Of a stretch of 64,000 nucleotides of DNA, positions 9,316 to 21,593 are shown piece by piece. Position 1 is the first letter of the stretch. Each line of letters opens with the position of its first letter. Source of the stretch: Thalassia testudinum (Eukaryota; Streptophyta; Magnoliopsida; Alismatales; Hydrocharitaceae); contig JAZHRO010000039.1 of the NCBI GenBank assembly GCA_037157565.1, positions 48,918,001 through 48,982,000 of the forward strand, given 5' to 3'. The position numbers and the translations under genes are program-made. The notes under the pieces were generated by a model. It was not told the DNA's origin. It did no database searches and saw only the letters and a list, made by a program, of their open reading frames with translations.

Positions 9316-12300
9316 GAGTTTTGTCTTGGAATGTGCGTGGGCTACGCAACAAACAAAGAAGGGCTTCATTGTGTAGATATCTCTTTGAGTGGGAGATAGA
9401 TTCTGCTCTTATACAAGAGACTCACTTGGAGAGGGAGAATGGTCAAGAATGGGACTGTTTTAAGCAATTTGGCCGGAGTGATATTGCGGCTAAGGGTGCT
9501 ACTGGTCGGTCTGGTGGACTGGCTTTTTGGTGGAGAAAATCTTCCATTTCAGTAAGTGAAATTATTCGTGATAGGTTCTTAATTTCTTGTAGATGTCAAT
9601 CTCCCCAAGGTGATATGGAGTGGTTTATATCATGCATATATGGTCCTTGTGTGGCAGTAGACAGAGTTGGCTTGTGGGAGGAACGCTATGCAATGCATCA
9701 AAGAGTGCAAGAGACCCCATGGTTGTTAGGGGGTGATTTCAATTGTTATCTTTCTGGTGATGATAACCCAGATGGGAGAGTGGACAACTCTACAATTGGC
9801 TTCCAATTGGCTATGCAGAACATGGGATTGACTGAATATCCCATCAGTGGTGTGAAATATACTTGGAGGAATGGCAGTGGACAGATTTCCAAATTGGACA
9901 GATTCTTTGGCAGTCCTAGTTTGTTAGAGAGATATCAACTATCTGCTGTTTTGAGCCTTGATAGGCCGTTCTCTAACCACACGCCTTTGGTTTGGGACAG
10001 TGGGGTGAATGCAGACATGGGATCATACTTCAAACTCAAGAGATCTTGGTTTAGGGAAGAAGGATTCGTGCAAATGGTTTCTCAGTGGTGGCAAAGCAAG
10101 GATGTTCAAGGCACTGCCACACAGCAGTTTGCTGCAAAATTGGCTGGTCTGCGTGACATGTTGAAGGAATATGGGCAGGCTGTGAATCTGATCAGAGACC
10201 AGAAGAGGAGGGAAGCCTTGACAGTCATCAGGGATTTGGATCTGAAAGAGAGCAGGCTGGCTTTGAACCAACATGAGCAGCAGCTGAGGCAGCAGATGCA
10301 AGCAGTTGTGGGGGATGAAGATCTGAAAACAGAAATGGATTGGCGTGAAAAATCCAGACAGCTTTGGCTTAAAGAGGGTGATGCGAACACAAAATTTTTC
10401 CATCTTGCGGCTAGTGCTAGAAGGAGATTCAACCTTATTTCATCTATTAAAGTTGAAGAAAGAAATATTACCTCTGTTAAGGAGATCAGATCTAAAGCAA
10501 GTAAATTTTTTAAAGAAACTTCCAAGGCTGCCCCAAGAGGTTCTTGGAGGATGGAAGCAATGGACTTCCCGTGTGTAACAAATGAACAAAGAGACATGCT
10601 TGTGACCCCTATTTCTGAACAGGAAGTGCTAAAGGCTATTAAAGAGCTAAATAATGAAGGGGCTCCTGGTCCGGACGGATTTTAGGTGTTTTTTTACAGA
10701 GAGCTATGGAATGTTGTTAAGGTGGATGTGTTAAAGGTTATTCATGAGTTTGAATTGGGCAACTCCGGATTTAAGAGGCTAAACAAATCCTATCTATTTT
10801 TGTTTGCCTAAGAAATCAAGTGCGGAAAGTTTTTCTGATTACAGACCCATTGCGCTATCTAATTCCATCTACCTTATTATTAGTAAGGTTATTGCTAACA
10901 GATTGCGGGAGGTTTTAAAGGACTTGATAATACCTGTTCAGTCAGCTTTTCTTCCTGGGAGATCATTACAAGAGTCATTCATTGTGGCACAGGAGATTGT
11001 TATGGGTTGGAGAAGGAGAAAATCCAAGGCTTTCTTATGGAAAGTACATTTTTCCAAAGCCTATGATTCAGTCTCCTGGTCATACTTGTGGGAGATTCTT
11101 AGAAGGAGGAAATTTCCACCCTTATTGAAACAATGGGTAAAGAGGTGCATTACGACAGCCTCTTTTTCCCCGTTAATAAATGGTAAACCGTGTCATTCTT
11201 GGATTCAGCCCCAATGCAGAGTAAGGCAAGGTTGCCCTATTACCCCTCTGATTTTCAACCTTGCGGTGGATACTTTGGCTAGATTTGCCTGCAAACTGGC
11301 TATGGATGATTTTATAAGGGGGTATTCAATGTCTAATCATAGGGCTCTAGCCCCTATACTTCAGTATGCTGATGATACTGTTTTTCTTGTGGAAGGGGGG
11401 AAGAGAGAAGCGCAAGCTCTGTTACATATGGTAAAAATTTTTGGAGAGGTTTCTGGTCTCAGATTGAATGGATGTAAATCCTCCCTGGTCTGTTTTGGGA
11501 TGAATAGTGGGTTACAAAATGAGATCTCCACCATTCTTGGTACACCTGTGGTTCCACTACCGATTAAATATCTAGGTCTGCCTTTGAAATGTTCTAAGAT
11601 GAAGAAAGCAGATTGGTCTTTCCTTTTCGAAAAGGTAGCTACGAAGTTGGAGGGCTGGAGCAGTAGATACCTCTCAAAAGGGGGGAGGTATATATTACTG
11701 AATTCTGTTATCACTTTGATTCATGTTTTCTTTTTCTCTGTCCTTAGAGCTCCAAACTCTGTTTGGAAAAAGCTGGAGGTGATGCGGAAAAGATTCTTTT
11801 GGAAAGGGGTCTCTCATCAAGGGGCCTTTTTTCAACCCTTGAAGTGGGAATCAATTTGCAAACCAAAGAAGATGGGAGGTATGGGTGTTAAATCCCTTAA
11901 AGAATTCAATGAAGCTTTACTATTGAAGTGGGCTGTTCGGTTACTGCAGGGGGAAAAAAAATTTGGACAGAAATTATCCAGGACAGTTATGGGAGTACCA
12001 ATGATGAAAAAAATCATCTTAACCCACGTAAACCATTCCCTTTTTGGTTTTCTGTGGTGCGCATCCTGAAGGAAAATTGAAATTTTTTCAAATCAGTTTT
12101 AGGGGATGGAAAAAGCTTCAAGTTTTGGCTGGAAAATTGGGTACATGGAGGGACGTTTAAAGACAGGTTCCCCCTTGCTTATGCTGCAGCTGCAAATAAA
12201 AATGCGATGGTAGCTGATTATTGGGATGTTGATTCAGAGCAGTGGTTGTTAAATAATGGTGGGTGGAATAATCATGAAACAAGAACTCGTGTAGAGAATG

Positions 12301-12773
12301 AACGTCTCATGCAAGAGCTTGCTGCTTTCAAACCCATGCCTCATGAATATGACACATACAAATGGGAAAGTATTTTCTCTAGTGCAGCTGCTTATGACAG
12401 ATTGATATTGTCCTCCAGGATGGCGGAAGATGAAGAAATGGGGAAAAAGCTATGGAAGTTAAAAGTACCACTAAAGTTATAAATTTTCTTATGACTCTGC
12501 AGGAGGGATGGATTGATTACTGGAGATCTGAGGCACAGAAGGATGGGGACCCCCTCCCAGTTTTGTTATTTATGTGAGCGGCATAATGATTCTAGCATTC
12601 ATATCTTCTCTTCATGTGCGATCACTGATTATGTATGGAGGAGAGTATGCAACGAGTCCTTGCCCACTTGGGGGAATTTGTGGCGCTGTCTTGTGGATGG
12701 TAATAAGCCTTATATCCATATGGTGGCTGTGTTATGGGCTCTATGGAGAGCTAGAAATGAGTGTGTTTTTTAG
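9312..12773 (+). pseudogene. LINE ORF2 (endonuclease - reverse transcriptase - zinc-binding), broken
   Basis: The ATG at 9312 overlaps the preceding frame by a few bases. The endonuclease (9312-10020) shows SWNVRGLRN, QETHL, GGLAFWW, SCIYGP and LLGGDFN. The terminal motif reads FSNHTPLV where APE-type enzymes have S-D-H, so a catalytic Asp is replaced by Asn. The frame stops at 10683-10685 (TAG) just after GAPGPDGF, and a frameshift follows before 10804. Reverse transcriptase (10804-12069) has DYRPIAL, FLPGRSLQES, FSKAYDSVSW, RQGCPITPLIFN and an intact YADDTVFL. After a further break, 12207-12480 and 12513-12773 encode the C-terminal region with the zinc-binding motif CYLCERHNDSSIHIFSSC. The protein would nick target DNA and prime reverse transcription in the nucleus; this copy is dead. 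Confidence 0.92.
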
Positions 12774-12883
12774 GGGACCCCAGTGTATGCGGAAAATATT
12801 GTAAATTTATACTGGAGTCTCATACAGTATTGGGGGTCGAACTTGTAATTATTTATTATTATTAATAATAACTCTCCTAGTTT

Positions 12884-12903
12884 GCTATCGGTGACTCGAT
12901 AGC
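12884..12903 (+). other. 3'-terminal stem-loop of the LINE
   Basis: GCTATCG (12884-12890) and CGATAGC (12897-12903) form a perfect 7-bp stem with a 6-nt loop, 15 bases before the poly(A) run. Several plant L1 lineages keep such a hairpin as the reverse-transcriptase recognition site; the role here is inferred. Confidence 0.6.
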
Positions 12904-12930
12904 ATTCCTTTCTTTCTCAAAAAAAAAAAA

Positions 12931-12943
12931 AAACATACACCTG
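12931..12943 (+). repeat. LINE target-site duplication, right copy
   Basis: Exact copy of the 13 bases at 7767-7779, directly after poly(A). Confidence 0.92.
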
Positions 12944-13593
12944 CCAAAGGTGAAACTAGGTTAATTACCAATCCCTTATTTTTATGTGAGTGTGCTTATT
13001 TTTTCATTTTTCTTGACTCTTTCATGTTTTTCACAAAATACAAATTCTTGGATAACCTTCAAGGTGTCGACAGTGGCCCCTAAAGTACATCACCTAGACA
13101 TTTGGGTAGGATGTCATTCTTCATATCTCTTGAAGATTCCTAGCCAAGGTTGTACTGAACACTCATCCCCACCAAGATGAAGAAAATCACCAATTGATTA
13201 TTATTCCAAATGTTCCAAGATGTCAACTCGAAGATAAATATTGCAACATTTGTAAGCTCAAATACTCACTCATTTCCAAGACCAAAAACTAAACATAAGA
13301 TAATAACAAGGTAAGCAACACAAGATACCAAATTCCCATTTTGGTTAGACAAATGCTCCTCAATCATCTTGACAATAAGCTTTCTTTCTTATGTCTCTTC
13401 CCACATTTGTTCTAACCTTCACAACGTCACCCTAGATACTATTAAGGACAACCCCATCTCGAAATCGGACCCTTCTGGTAACTTTATGGTTACCTCAACC
13501 TGCAATCTTAACTTTTGTCATTCGTCGAATAATTATCCTCTTGATGATAACATCATCATCAACCATATCTATCTTTATTTAATCTTAATCCAT
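12944..13593. other. Unassigned DNA, right flank of LINE
   Basis: AT-rich, no recognised coding sequence. It is continuous with 7779 before the LINE insertion. Confidence 0.5.
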
Positions 13594-16209
13594 TGATAAA
13601 TACTCCTACATGACCGTTAAAGAGCCATAATTCATTGCAAATCCTTTATGAAAGAAATGCATTAAAACAGGGGTAAATCTATAATTTTAATAGAATATCT
13701 TAATTGTAGAACAACATAGGATTTCCCAAGGTTTGATTGGAGATCAAATGGCCATAAATGCCTAATAAGTAGGTTCATGCAGACAGAAACGAGTTTTCAC
13801 ATGTTTTGAGAATTAAATGACATATGAAATCCTAAAAACAGATTCGCTTAATTCACTAAGGTTTTGGTCAGGATAAAATTCATCTAAACCTTCTACAAAT
13901 CATATAAAAATATTTTTTAAGGTTTGGTTTGCTTGCTTTGACCATTGGAACCCATTTTGACCTGAAATAGTCTCAAACGGATAGTTGCCATAATTTAGGT
14001 TTCTGTGTAATTTACCCAGTCAAACTTCTTCAAAACCTAAATCCGACTTCACCATCATATTTCTTAGGTCAAAATTATATTTTTACCAAAATTTGAGCCC
14101 AATCTGATATCATCTTGACCAAGTTTGCATTTTGGTCCAGTCTTACTCTTTTCTCTCACACACATGCCCCTAACTTTCTAATTCTTTGCAAGGATCCCCC
14201 CAACTTCTTCATCTTATTCACGAAAAGGTCCCTGCCGCCATGGCCATGTGAACCCACCAAGAGCTGATCTTTAATTAGGAAGATCTCCCTGATTTCAAGG
14301 AGAAACCTTTCCAAAATTGGAAGGGAGACTCCTGTGGAGATCCCCTTCCATCTAAGCTCTTCCACGACCTTCTTAATTCATCCAAGAGTTCATACGAACT
14401 CTTGGAAATCCTAAACCTATTTCCTGATTTGCGAAGCTCTCAAGCTTGGTTTCCAAGCTTGAAGCTAGACCCAATGGCTGATAAAAAGTCCTCGTACACA
14501 GCCCTACATCCTTAGCAAAACTTGGCCTCAGAAATCCTCTCTTCCTCCTTCTTCGGTTGTCTTCAAAGTTTGCTCCGGTGACCTCCTCCGTTCACCCTCG
14601 TTCGGTCGTCCAACCATCAAATTGGACGACCCATATCCTTCCTCTCTTCCTCGTGATCCTCTTCAGCCAAAGAAAGAACATCTCCTTGCCCCATTCGTCG
14701 TTGCCATCCTCCTGCCTTCATCTCCTTCTTCGGCTCTGATCAGCCACAACCGGAGCATCCTAGCCTCAATTCTCTCCTCTAAGCTCCTCTTTCTCTTCCT
14801 TTATCCCTCTACTACACTTCCCGCTCACCTACACTTCCAAACAACCACGCTACTGCCCCTCACGCCCTCGCCTTCTTCCACTCCGGCAAAGCTCCGATGA
14901 CGCCTATCAACCGCTCCACCACACGAACCTCGCTACTACCACCTTCCTTATCTCTGCCACCTCCCAGAGAGCAAAAGCCCTCTGGTTATTGAGGCTATTG
15001 GCCTCTCCTCAGTGCCACCAGACACCACACCTCCGCAGCATCTTCTCCGTCACCAACAGCCGCTCTCCGACCACCATACGCCTTCTGACCGCCACCATTG
15101 AGTTCTCCTCACCACAGCAAAGCTTCTGAACCTTTTAACTGGGGTACTTAGCCCTTATTCTCTATTTCAGGTTCCAATCAACGCTCCGCCACCGCGCCAT
15201 TATCGTCGATCTTGTTCTTCGAGCTCCAAGCCACGTTCGCCCCAGGTCTCATCTCCAGGAGTCGCAGATTCGCTCCAAGAATGAATCCAGGTCTTTGATT
15301 GAAGGCCACGCCCTCAGCTACACCCTCAATTGGACGCTCCATCACCTACAAGCGCGCGTGAGCATAAGGGGACTCAATAGTCCCACATCGGTGGGAGATA
15401 AGCCAACACGCATGCATATATTGATTTTGTCACTTGGGCTTATCACCTCAAGCAAATGGGGGATGAGGTCCCCCACGCGCGCGCCTCCTCGTTCTTCACG
15501 CCTTGCCCATGCACACATGCACGTGAGTCTGGCCAAACCTGATTACCCAGATCCATTTACCTGTTTATATACCCAGGTTTGAGAGAAAAGAGAAATAGAG
15601 GAAGGAAAGAGAGGGAGAGAGAGCGGGGGAGGGGAGGATTTTGCTCTCTGATGCTTAACCATGTCCAACACATAACTATGAGAGCTTGAAAGAAGAAGAG
15701 CCTTGTGCTATGAAGGCTCAAAGAGAAAGCCTTAAGAAAAGGCTTGTGAAATAAGGCTGAAGACGATTTTAAGTCGTCTAATTAGGTGTTCCACCATCTG
15801 ATTGCCTCTGACACAGTGTACTGTGCACTAAGCTTGCACGAATTTAAAGTGGTTGATACTGTTCATTTATTTATATTATTGAGTAATTAGCATATATATA
15901 TATGTATCTAAGCTAATAATTAGTGATTTAAATCACTATTATTTTACCTTAGACATCTTTTTACTTCATTAAACTTTTGATATACTTAAGTTCTACACTA
16001 AAGATCAATTTTGAGTAAATATTATTCATTGATAATCATTCTTAACTTGATTTCTTATGCTCATTTATATATTAATCAAGATTAGTGTGTGAATTCCTAC
16101 TTACTCCCTGTATTCGACTTCGGACTTCAAATTTGAGTATAAATTTTATTTGTTTTCGTGTGATTTCGATTATACTACAACGAAGTATTTTAAAACCTAA
16201 TTTCGCACA
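13594..16209 (+). mobile_element. Athila-like solo LTR or LTR remnant (A3)
   Basis: The segment is collinear with the A2 LTRs. The start TGATAAATACTCCTACATGA matches their TGATGAGAAC start, followed by GCCATAA, GGGGTAAA, CCATTTTGACC, CTTGACC, CATTTTGG and CCCCTAACT in the same order. It also has a TCCCAC-ATCG-GTGGGA hairpin (15381-15396), an AAGTCGTCT motif (15772) and ACTCCCTGTATTCGAC near the 3' end. The length to a plausible terminal CA (16209) is 2.6 kb, like the A2 LTRs (2.65-2.70 kb). Identity is modest, so this is an older or different subfamily. No PBS follows and no TSD was found, so the right boundary is approximate. Confidence 0.7.
15564..15571 (+). promoter_or_regulatory. Probable TATA box of the A3 LTR
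   Basis: TTTATATA followed by CCCAGG and, about 20 bases on, a GA-rich leader, as expected at a U3/R junction. Confidence 0.45.
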
Positions 16210-16269
16210 TAAACACCTCTTAAAAGCATCTAACATCTAAAACTTCCCCTTCGTACTTCGATTTGTTGT

Positions 16270-17400
16270 TGGTGAATTGTTCAGCGAAGGGTTCCTACGA
16301 ATGATAATCTCTCCAAATTGGGTATCCCCCTTCCCTCTAAATGTCATTGCTATTTCAATTCTCCTCGTACTGAGACGTTTGATCATCTATTTATTCACAG
16401 TCAGATGGTTTTAACGATCTCCAAATGGACTTTCGCAAAAAACTATTCTAAATTCATTGACCCAGTTTGTTTCTTATCCATTCTGCGTAGACATGGGTTA
16501 TCCTCTAGGGAGAAAACTTTAAATGGCATTATTTGTTTTATCTGGTCCAATGTCAGGGGGATTAGAAACAAGACTAAACAGGACGCTTTCACGTTTCATA
16601 AAATATATTCCGTTCTATCTTGATCATATTTGGAATTGTTTAGAAATGACAAAGTAGTTTAAAAGCCAACGCCCAACCAAATTCATGCCAAGCTAGGTTC
16701 ATCCCCAGTTTGGGTTTAAAGTTAACATTGCCACGACTCAGGATACCACTCATAGTTATTTTAGTTGGGTCATTCGGGACCAAAATGGGGATTTCATTAA
16801 GGCTGTGGCAAGAAGAACCACCAGAATCCCCTTGGAGGTGGCGCTGATCATAGCAATTATTCATATTCTCCACACTTCCACCCCTACTTTGATGCCGCTA
16901 CAAATTGAAACAGACTCTACGTTGCTATTTTATTGGTGGAAGGGCAAGCTGGCAGTTCCATGGTCAGTCAGAAAGGAATTTTTACCCACATCCTATCCAG
17001 GAGACACCAGATTGAGAGAGTATCTTATAGTCACCATGCTGTCAACACATTAGCTATCAAAATGGAAGATCTTCAACTTAGAAGGAGAGCTTACACGACG
17101 GATTCTTGGCATTGTCCACTTGGACAAAATCCACATGCCTTATATTGTATGTTGAGCTTGGTCAAGGTTGCCTGGAGATGTGATGGATGCAGTCTTCTCG
17201 GCCTTTGATTTGGGTTGCTTGGCTTTGTTTTCTGTTTTGGTATGCTCTACTATTTTGTAATAGAGCACAAGGTATGATCCCTCTTTTTGTTGTAATCGGC
17301 AGGTATTGGTCTGATTCCCTTACTTTTATCTTAACTTCCGGAAGCAAGGGATGAATAAAAATTACTCCCAATTTTCTTATAAAAGAAAAAAAAAAAAAAA
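16270..17400 (+). mobile_element. 5'-truncated LINE fragment (zinc-binding and RNase H regions)
   Basis: Frame 16318-16623 and the bases just upstream encode the conserved LINE tail motif VPTNDNL, LGIPLPSKCHCYF and TETFDHLFIHS (the zf-RVT region). From about 16760 an RNase H-like domain follows in broken frames: FSWVIRDQNGDFI, LQIETDSTLLFYWW and PWSVRKEF. The element ends with AATAAA-like sequence and poly(A) at 17385-17399. It is a different family from the LINE at 7780, which lacks RNase H. It begins where the A3 LTR ends; a TSD was not found. Confidence 0.8.
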
Positions 17401-20400
17401 CCGGCAGAAACACATCAACCAAGCATAGCATCAAAAAAAAACCACAGTTGTGGAAGCAAATTTTTCAACCGCCAAGTTCACCAACGACCACCAATGAAAT
17501 CCACATGCCATGACCAACAAATGCTGCACCATGAAGGAACGTTGTCTGCAGTTTGATCTCAAGCCAACAGGGGCCACCAAAGACCGCTCCATGATAAAGG
17601 CAAGTAGCTCATCGGCATGCATGGGTAGAGGTCATGTCTCTCCCTCCACTTCAAATCATTGGTAAAAATCTTTGTTAACATTTCTTTTTTATTTTATCCT
17701 CAAATAAAAAGAAATTTATATAATATAATTATGCACTTATCATAAATCCAGAAAATCCTTGTAATAATTTTTTCCATCCACTTCAAAATAACATGAAGTT
17801 CGTATGCTATAAACAATAAAAGAGATCTAAAATATTTAGCAGATATATTACCAAATTGTTAAAATTTGGCTGGAGAAGATATTATTAACATTTATGTTAT
17901 CAAAAATTGCAATGCAACTTCAACAAAATTTTTCTTAGATTTTTTGACTTTCTTTGAAAGGGATTCATTTTCTTTATAGTTGTTTTTAGCATGTCAAGTT
18001 TTGTTTTATCCTTGATTTTAAGTCCTTCTATCACAAATTTTTAACTTTGCCCCTACTCATGAGGCCATTAGCCTACCTAAAGAAGAGCAACTCAATGTGA
18101 GAGATAGGCCATCGTGGTAAGGGGACAGTGAAGGAATCAAAATTGGTGAGAGCTAGGATCATAAAAAGTGAGAAAACCCTCTCAAACTCTCAAGGTGCAT
18201 GGAAGGAAAGGTATGTTGAAAATGTAATAGCATATACATATATACATGAATAAATATATTTCATTAGAGGAAATATATAGATATACAACCACATGAGATC
18301 CATGTTAATACCGATACCAATGTCACAATATACAACATGAAACTGCACAGGTGAGTACATATAGAGAAACCTGTGATCAAACAAATGCAACATAATCAAA
18401 AAAAGAAAAAACAGAGTGAGGTAATTTTGTGATCAAAGTATCCCTAAAAAGAGAATCCCTTGTAAAGACAAAGCACCCGCTAGCATGCTCAAATAAAATA
18501 AAATAAAAATGGTCCTAGCATGCTTGCCTGAAAATCCTCCAACCACAGTCGTTGCTTCTCTTATGGTTGTCGTCAACCTGCACCTCAAAACATCATTGAG
18601 AGGAAGGGAAATTGGCACTTCAGAGAGAGGAAGAAGAACGATGCAAAGAAAGATGGTAGACTTTTAGTTCTATTTTGTATGCAAACTCTCATAGATTATA
18701 ATGGACAGGTGCAGAATGTGGGTACATTTTGTGAAAAACTAAATTTTGTTGGGATAAAACCAGCCTGGCCTTAGCACGAGCTTGAACCCAAGCCTAACCC
18801 AGGAAGGCAAGGTGTGCATGCACATATGCGCTTTTCCCAATTTCACCAAAGGAAATTTAAATTCATACCTTTTCTCCGATCCATGTTCATACAGGTTCAA
18901 GGGGGAATCATCGTTAAATCCCACTCACATGTTTCCTTCGCTAGCTAAGTAAGACTAAATTTCCCAGCACGATGTTTTTTCTTTTTTTTTTTGGGTGACA
19001 TGAATTCCCATTGCAAACTTCCAAACCAAAAGTGTACCAAATTAAAATTGGATAATTACAATATTCAACTAACACATTCCAAATCAGCAATCTTCCATGA
19101 ATTTATCATTTAAACTTAGCACGAAAAAAAAAAAAAAATTTCATCTACAACACTCTACTTTTTTTTCGTAAAAATACCTTTCAATTTGAACTTTTAACTA
19201 AGCTACACTATTTCACCACCAAAGGAAGAAGATAAAACTTCTATTGGACTTTAAAAAAGTTGATTAGGAAAGAAAAATACTATTAATAAACTTAGCAAAT
19301 AAGACGCACTAAAGATATCAAAAGAAAAAAACATATATGTATATGTGCTCCGCCTCAACTCACCTCATCGGGTTAAGTATGGGTGCAGGTGCGGGTGTGT
19401 TCTGTGCATTGGTTTATTTTTGTTGCAAATATTGGGGACTATCCTTATTTTTGAGGATCATCATTTCTGTAAATAGGAATACTCATGATTTATTCTCTAT
19501 TGTGACATATATATTTCCTAAACATGATTTTCCTAACTGTTCTCTCCTTCATGTTGAGGTTCTTCTTTCCATCTCAGCGATGTTCCGAGAGGTGACTACA
19601 AGGACGACCACGAATGGAGCACATCGTACACGATGGTGGATCATCGGACCAACAGAGCAGCATGCTAGCTAGCACACCATGTACGTACTAATATATAGAG
19701 TGGGGAGTATTAATTGTCTCTATGTAAGTGAAGCTTCTTAAGATGCTCTAACTCTTTCTATCTATTTTGTTTTTTCTTGCATCTGCTCCTGCCTATTATA
19801 ATGTCGCCGATTTTGTTATCACGTATCTTTATTTTTCTTAAAACACGTATACGTTGTTGCATCGAATACTTAATATCTATATGTGTGCATGTCAATATAT
19901 GTGTACGTGCTGAATAATTTTCAACATCACGCAGGTGTATACGTGTACTAAAATTAATCCACAAAATCCGATCCCAAATATTAATTAAAAGAATAATAAT
20001 CTGAAATATGAGGAGGTCCTTGCATTGGAAGTTATGTTAATTCGAAGAACAAAGTCCAAATCTAACAGGAACAACAAAGTGGGGGTTCGTCGACGTACGT
20101 TGTCTATATCCTTCTCCACTCTGCCCGTCGTAACTTTGTTCTACGAAGGAAGTGAAGAAGAGTCAGCTCAGCCCCTGCAAGAATATGATCGCCAGCGCAT
20201 GTGGACATCGGAACAAAAACACGACAGCTAAGCTCATGCCACTTTCTACATGGACCCACGAGATTAGATAGGCTGCCGATAGATAAGAAGCAGCAGAAGC
20301 AGACACACACCCAAGTTTGGATTCGGTCTCCATCTACATAAGATCGATTAAAGTTCCACCAAAAAGAGAGAGAGAGATATTGACGTGCTCTATATCTTGG

Positions 20401-20700
20401 TTGGCCCCATGAGATGCCGCCCATTGGATTAATTGATGGTGCGGCATGGAGTCTTGCTGGTGATTTCGGCGGAAAGAAGACGAGCATCACTCTCGGCTGC
20501 ATGTACATCAAATGCATGGGAGCCATATTTTGCTGTCTACAATCGCAGTAGTACTCTTTATCCAAGCGAAGCAGCGTGCATGGATACGTATTCCGAAATT
20601 TCATAAGATTTGGAGGAAAGTGAAATCCAGTTCCCATCCCATCGTGTTTGTACTCGTATCCTTTTTTCTTTAAATAAAGGAAGATTTAAAGTGATGCTTT
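17401..20700. other. Unassigned, mostly AT-rich
   Basis: I see no recognisable gene. The longest frame (20104-20637, minus) has no family resemblance and no coding character. Homopolymer runs at 18970-18985 and 19124-19138 might be old retroposon tails. A GA microsatellite lies at 20364-20374. Confidence 0.5.
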
Positions 20701-21590
20701 TGACGAGGGGTCTACGGCGTTCTTCTCCCACTCCTGCGAAAAAGTCACCCGTCTACAGTTGAGGCACGATCCGCCATCGGGACTGATAGGGGCCTCTCCT
20801 CCCCACTGGAACTTCCCTCCTCCCTCTGGAGCTCTCCAACATCTCTGTGCTCGACATGCAAAGCGTCTCGCGGCCTGTAGCAGTCGGTCACCGAGAGGCG
20901 ACGGCGGGCGTTTTGCTTCGCTGGTCGATGCGTCGGTGACGACGGCCTTTCCCTAGTTCACGCGTAGTTCCTTCGTGGCTTGGCCGACGTGCAGCGGCGG
21001 TCAGTGTTCGATGGCGAGCGGCAGTGGGGCCTTGGCGGCGAGCGGCGATCCGCCGGAAGCAGACTCCATCCGACGAGATGCGGTGCGGGTGTGCAGCGGT
21101 TTCCCAGTGTGCGTGTCCTGCACGCGGAGGTCTCGGGGGTGTCTCGGTGTGTGTGCCGCTCGCATGTCCTGCAGAGTTTTGCGTCTCAGTGTGTGCGTGT
21201 CTTTGCATTGTTCTTCGTCTTCGATGTTAGATTGTTCATTTCTTTTTCTTAGTTTTTTTTTTTTTTTTCAGAATCATGTGTGCTCTCAGATTTTTTATGG
21301 TCGGGTTCTTATTTTTGTCTGCGGTTGAATTTGACTTTCAAGTTGATTATTTCAACTATCTTGTTAGTATGATTTTTAATATTAATCTCGTTGACGTTTT
21401 ACCATATTTATGAGTGTAGAGTCATTCATTTATCAATCTTATAATATTTTTTTTTCTTTTTTCTTTATTTTTTATCTTATTTTTTGTATTATAAGTTTCC
21501 CATTTCAGCAGAGGAGTATTTCCCTCCATGGTGGGTGAGGATATTTCTTCCCATTGTGGGTAAGTCTCTCTTATTTTATTTTATGGAAGG
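20700..21590. other. GC-rich island, unassigned
   Basis: Bases 20750-21200 are much more GC- and CpG-rich than the surroundings, with open frames in several phases on both strands. None matches a known family. The block is followed by a T run at 21247-21268. It may be the GC-rich leader or LTR of an unrecognised retroelement, or a CpG island of a host gene whose exons I cannot recognise. Confidence 0.35.
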
Positions 21591-21593
21591 TCA

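Larger units (their letters stand above)
7780..12930 (+). mobile_element. L1-type LINE retrotransposon, nearly full length, inactive
   Basis: The element is 5.15 kb. It carries an ORF1 with two zinc knuckles, an ORF2 with AP-endonuclease, reverse transcriptase and a C-terminal zinc-binding domain, then a short 3' UTR ending in poly(A) (12919-12930). A perfect 13-bp TSD flanks it. Only about 48 bp precede ORF1, so the 5' UTR may be truncated. Stops and frameshifts in ORF2 show that this copy cannot encode its own machinery. No RNase H domain follows the zinc-binding region. Confidence 0.93.

Noticed and set aside
16205..16215. TSD for the A3 LTR
   Set aside because: TCCAT precedes the LTR start but is not present after the inferred end.
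20104..20637. 177-residue minus-strand frame
   Set aside because: No family resemblance and no support from neighbours; likely chance.
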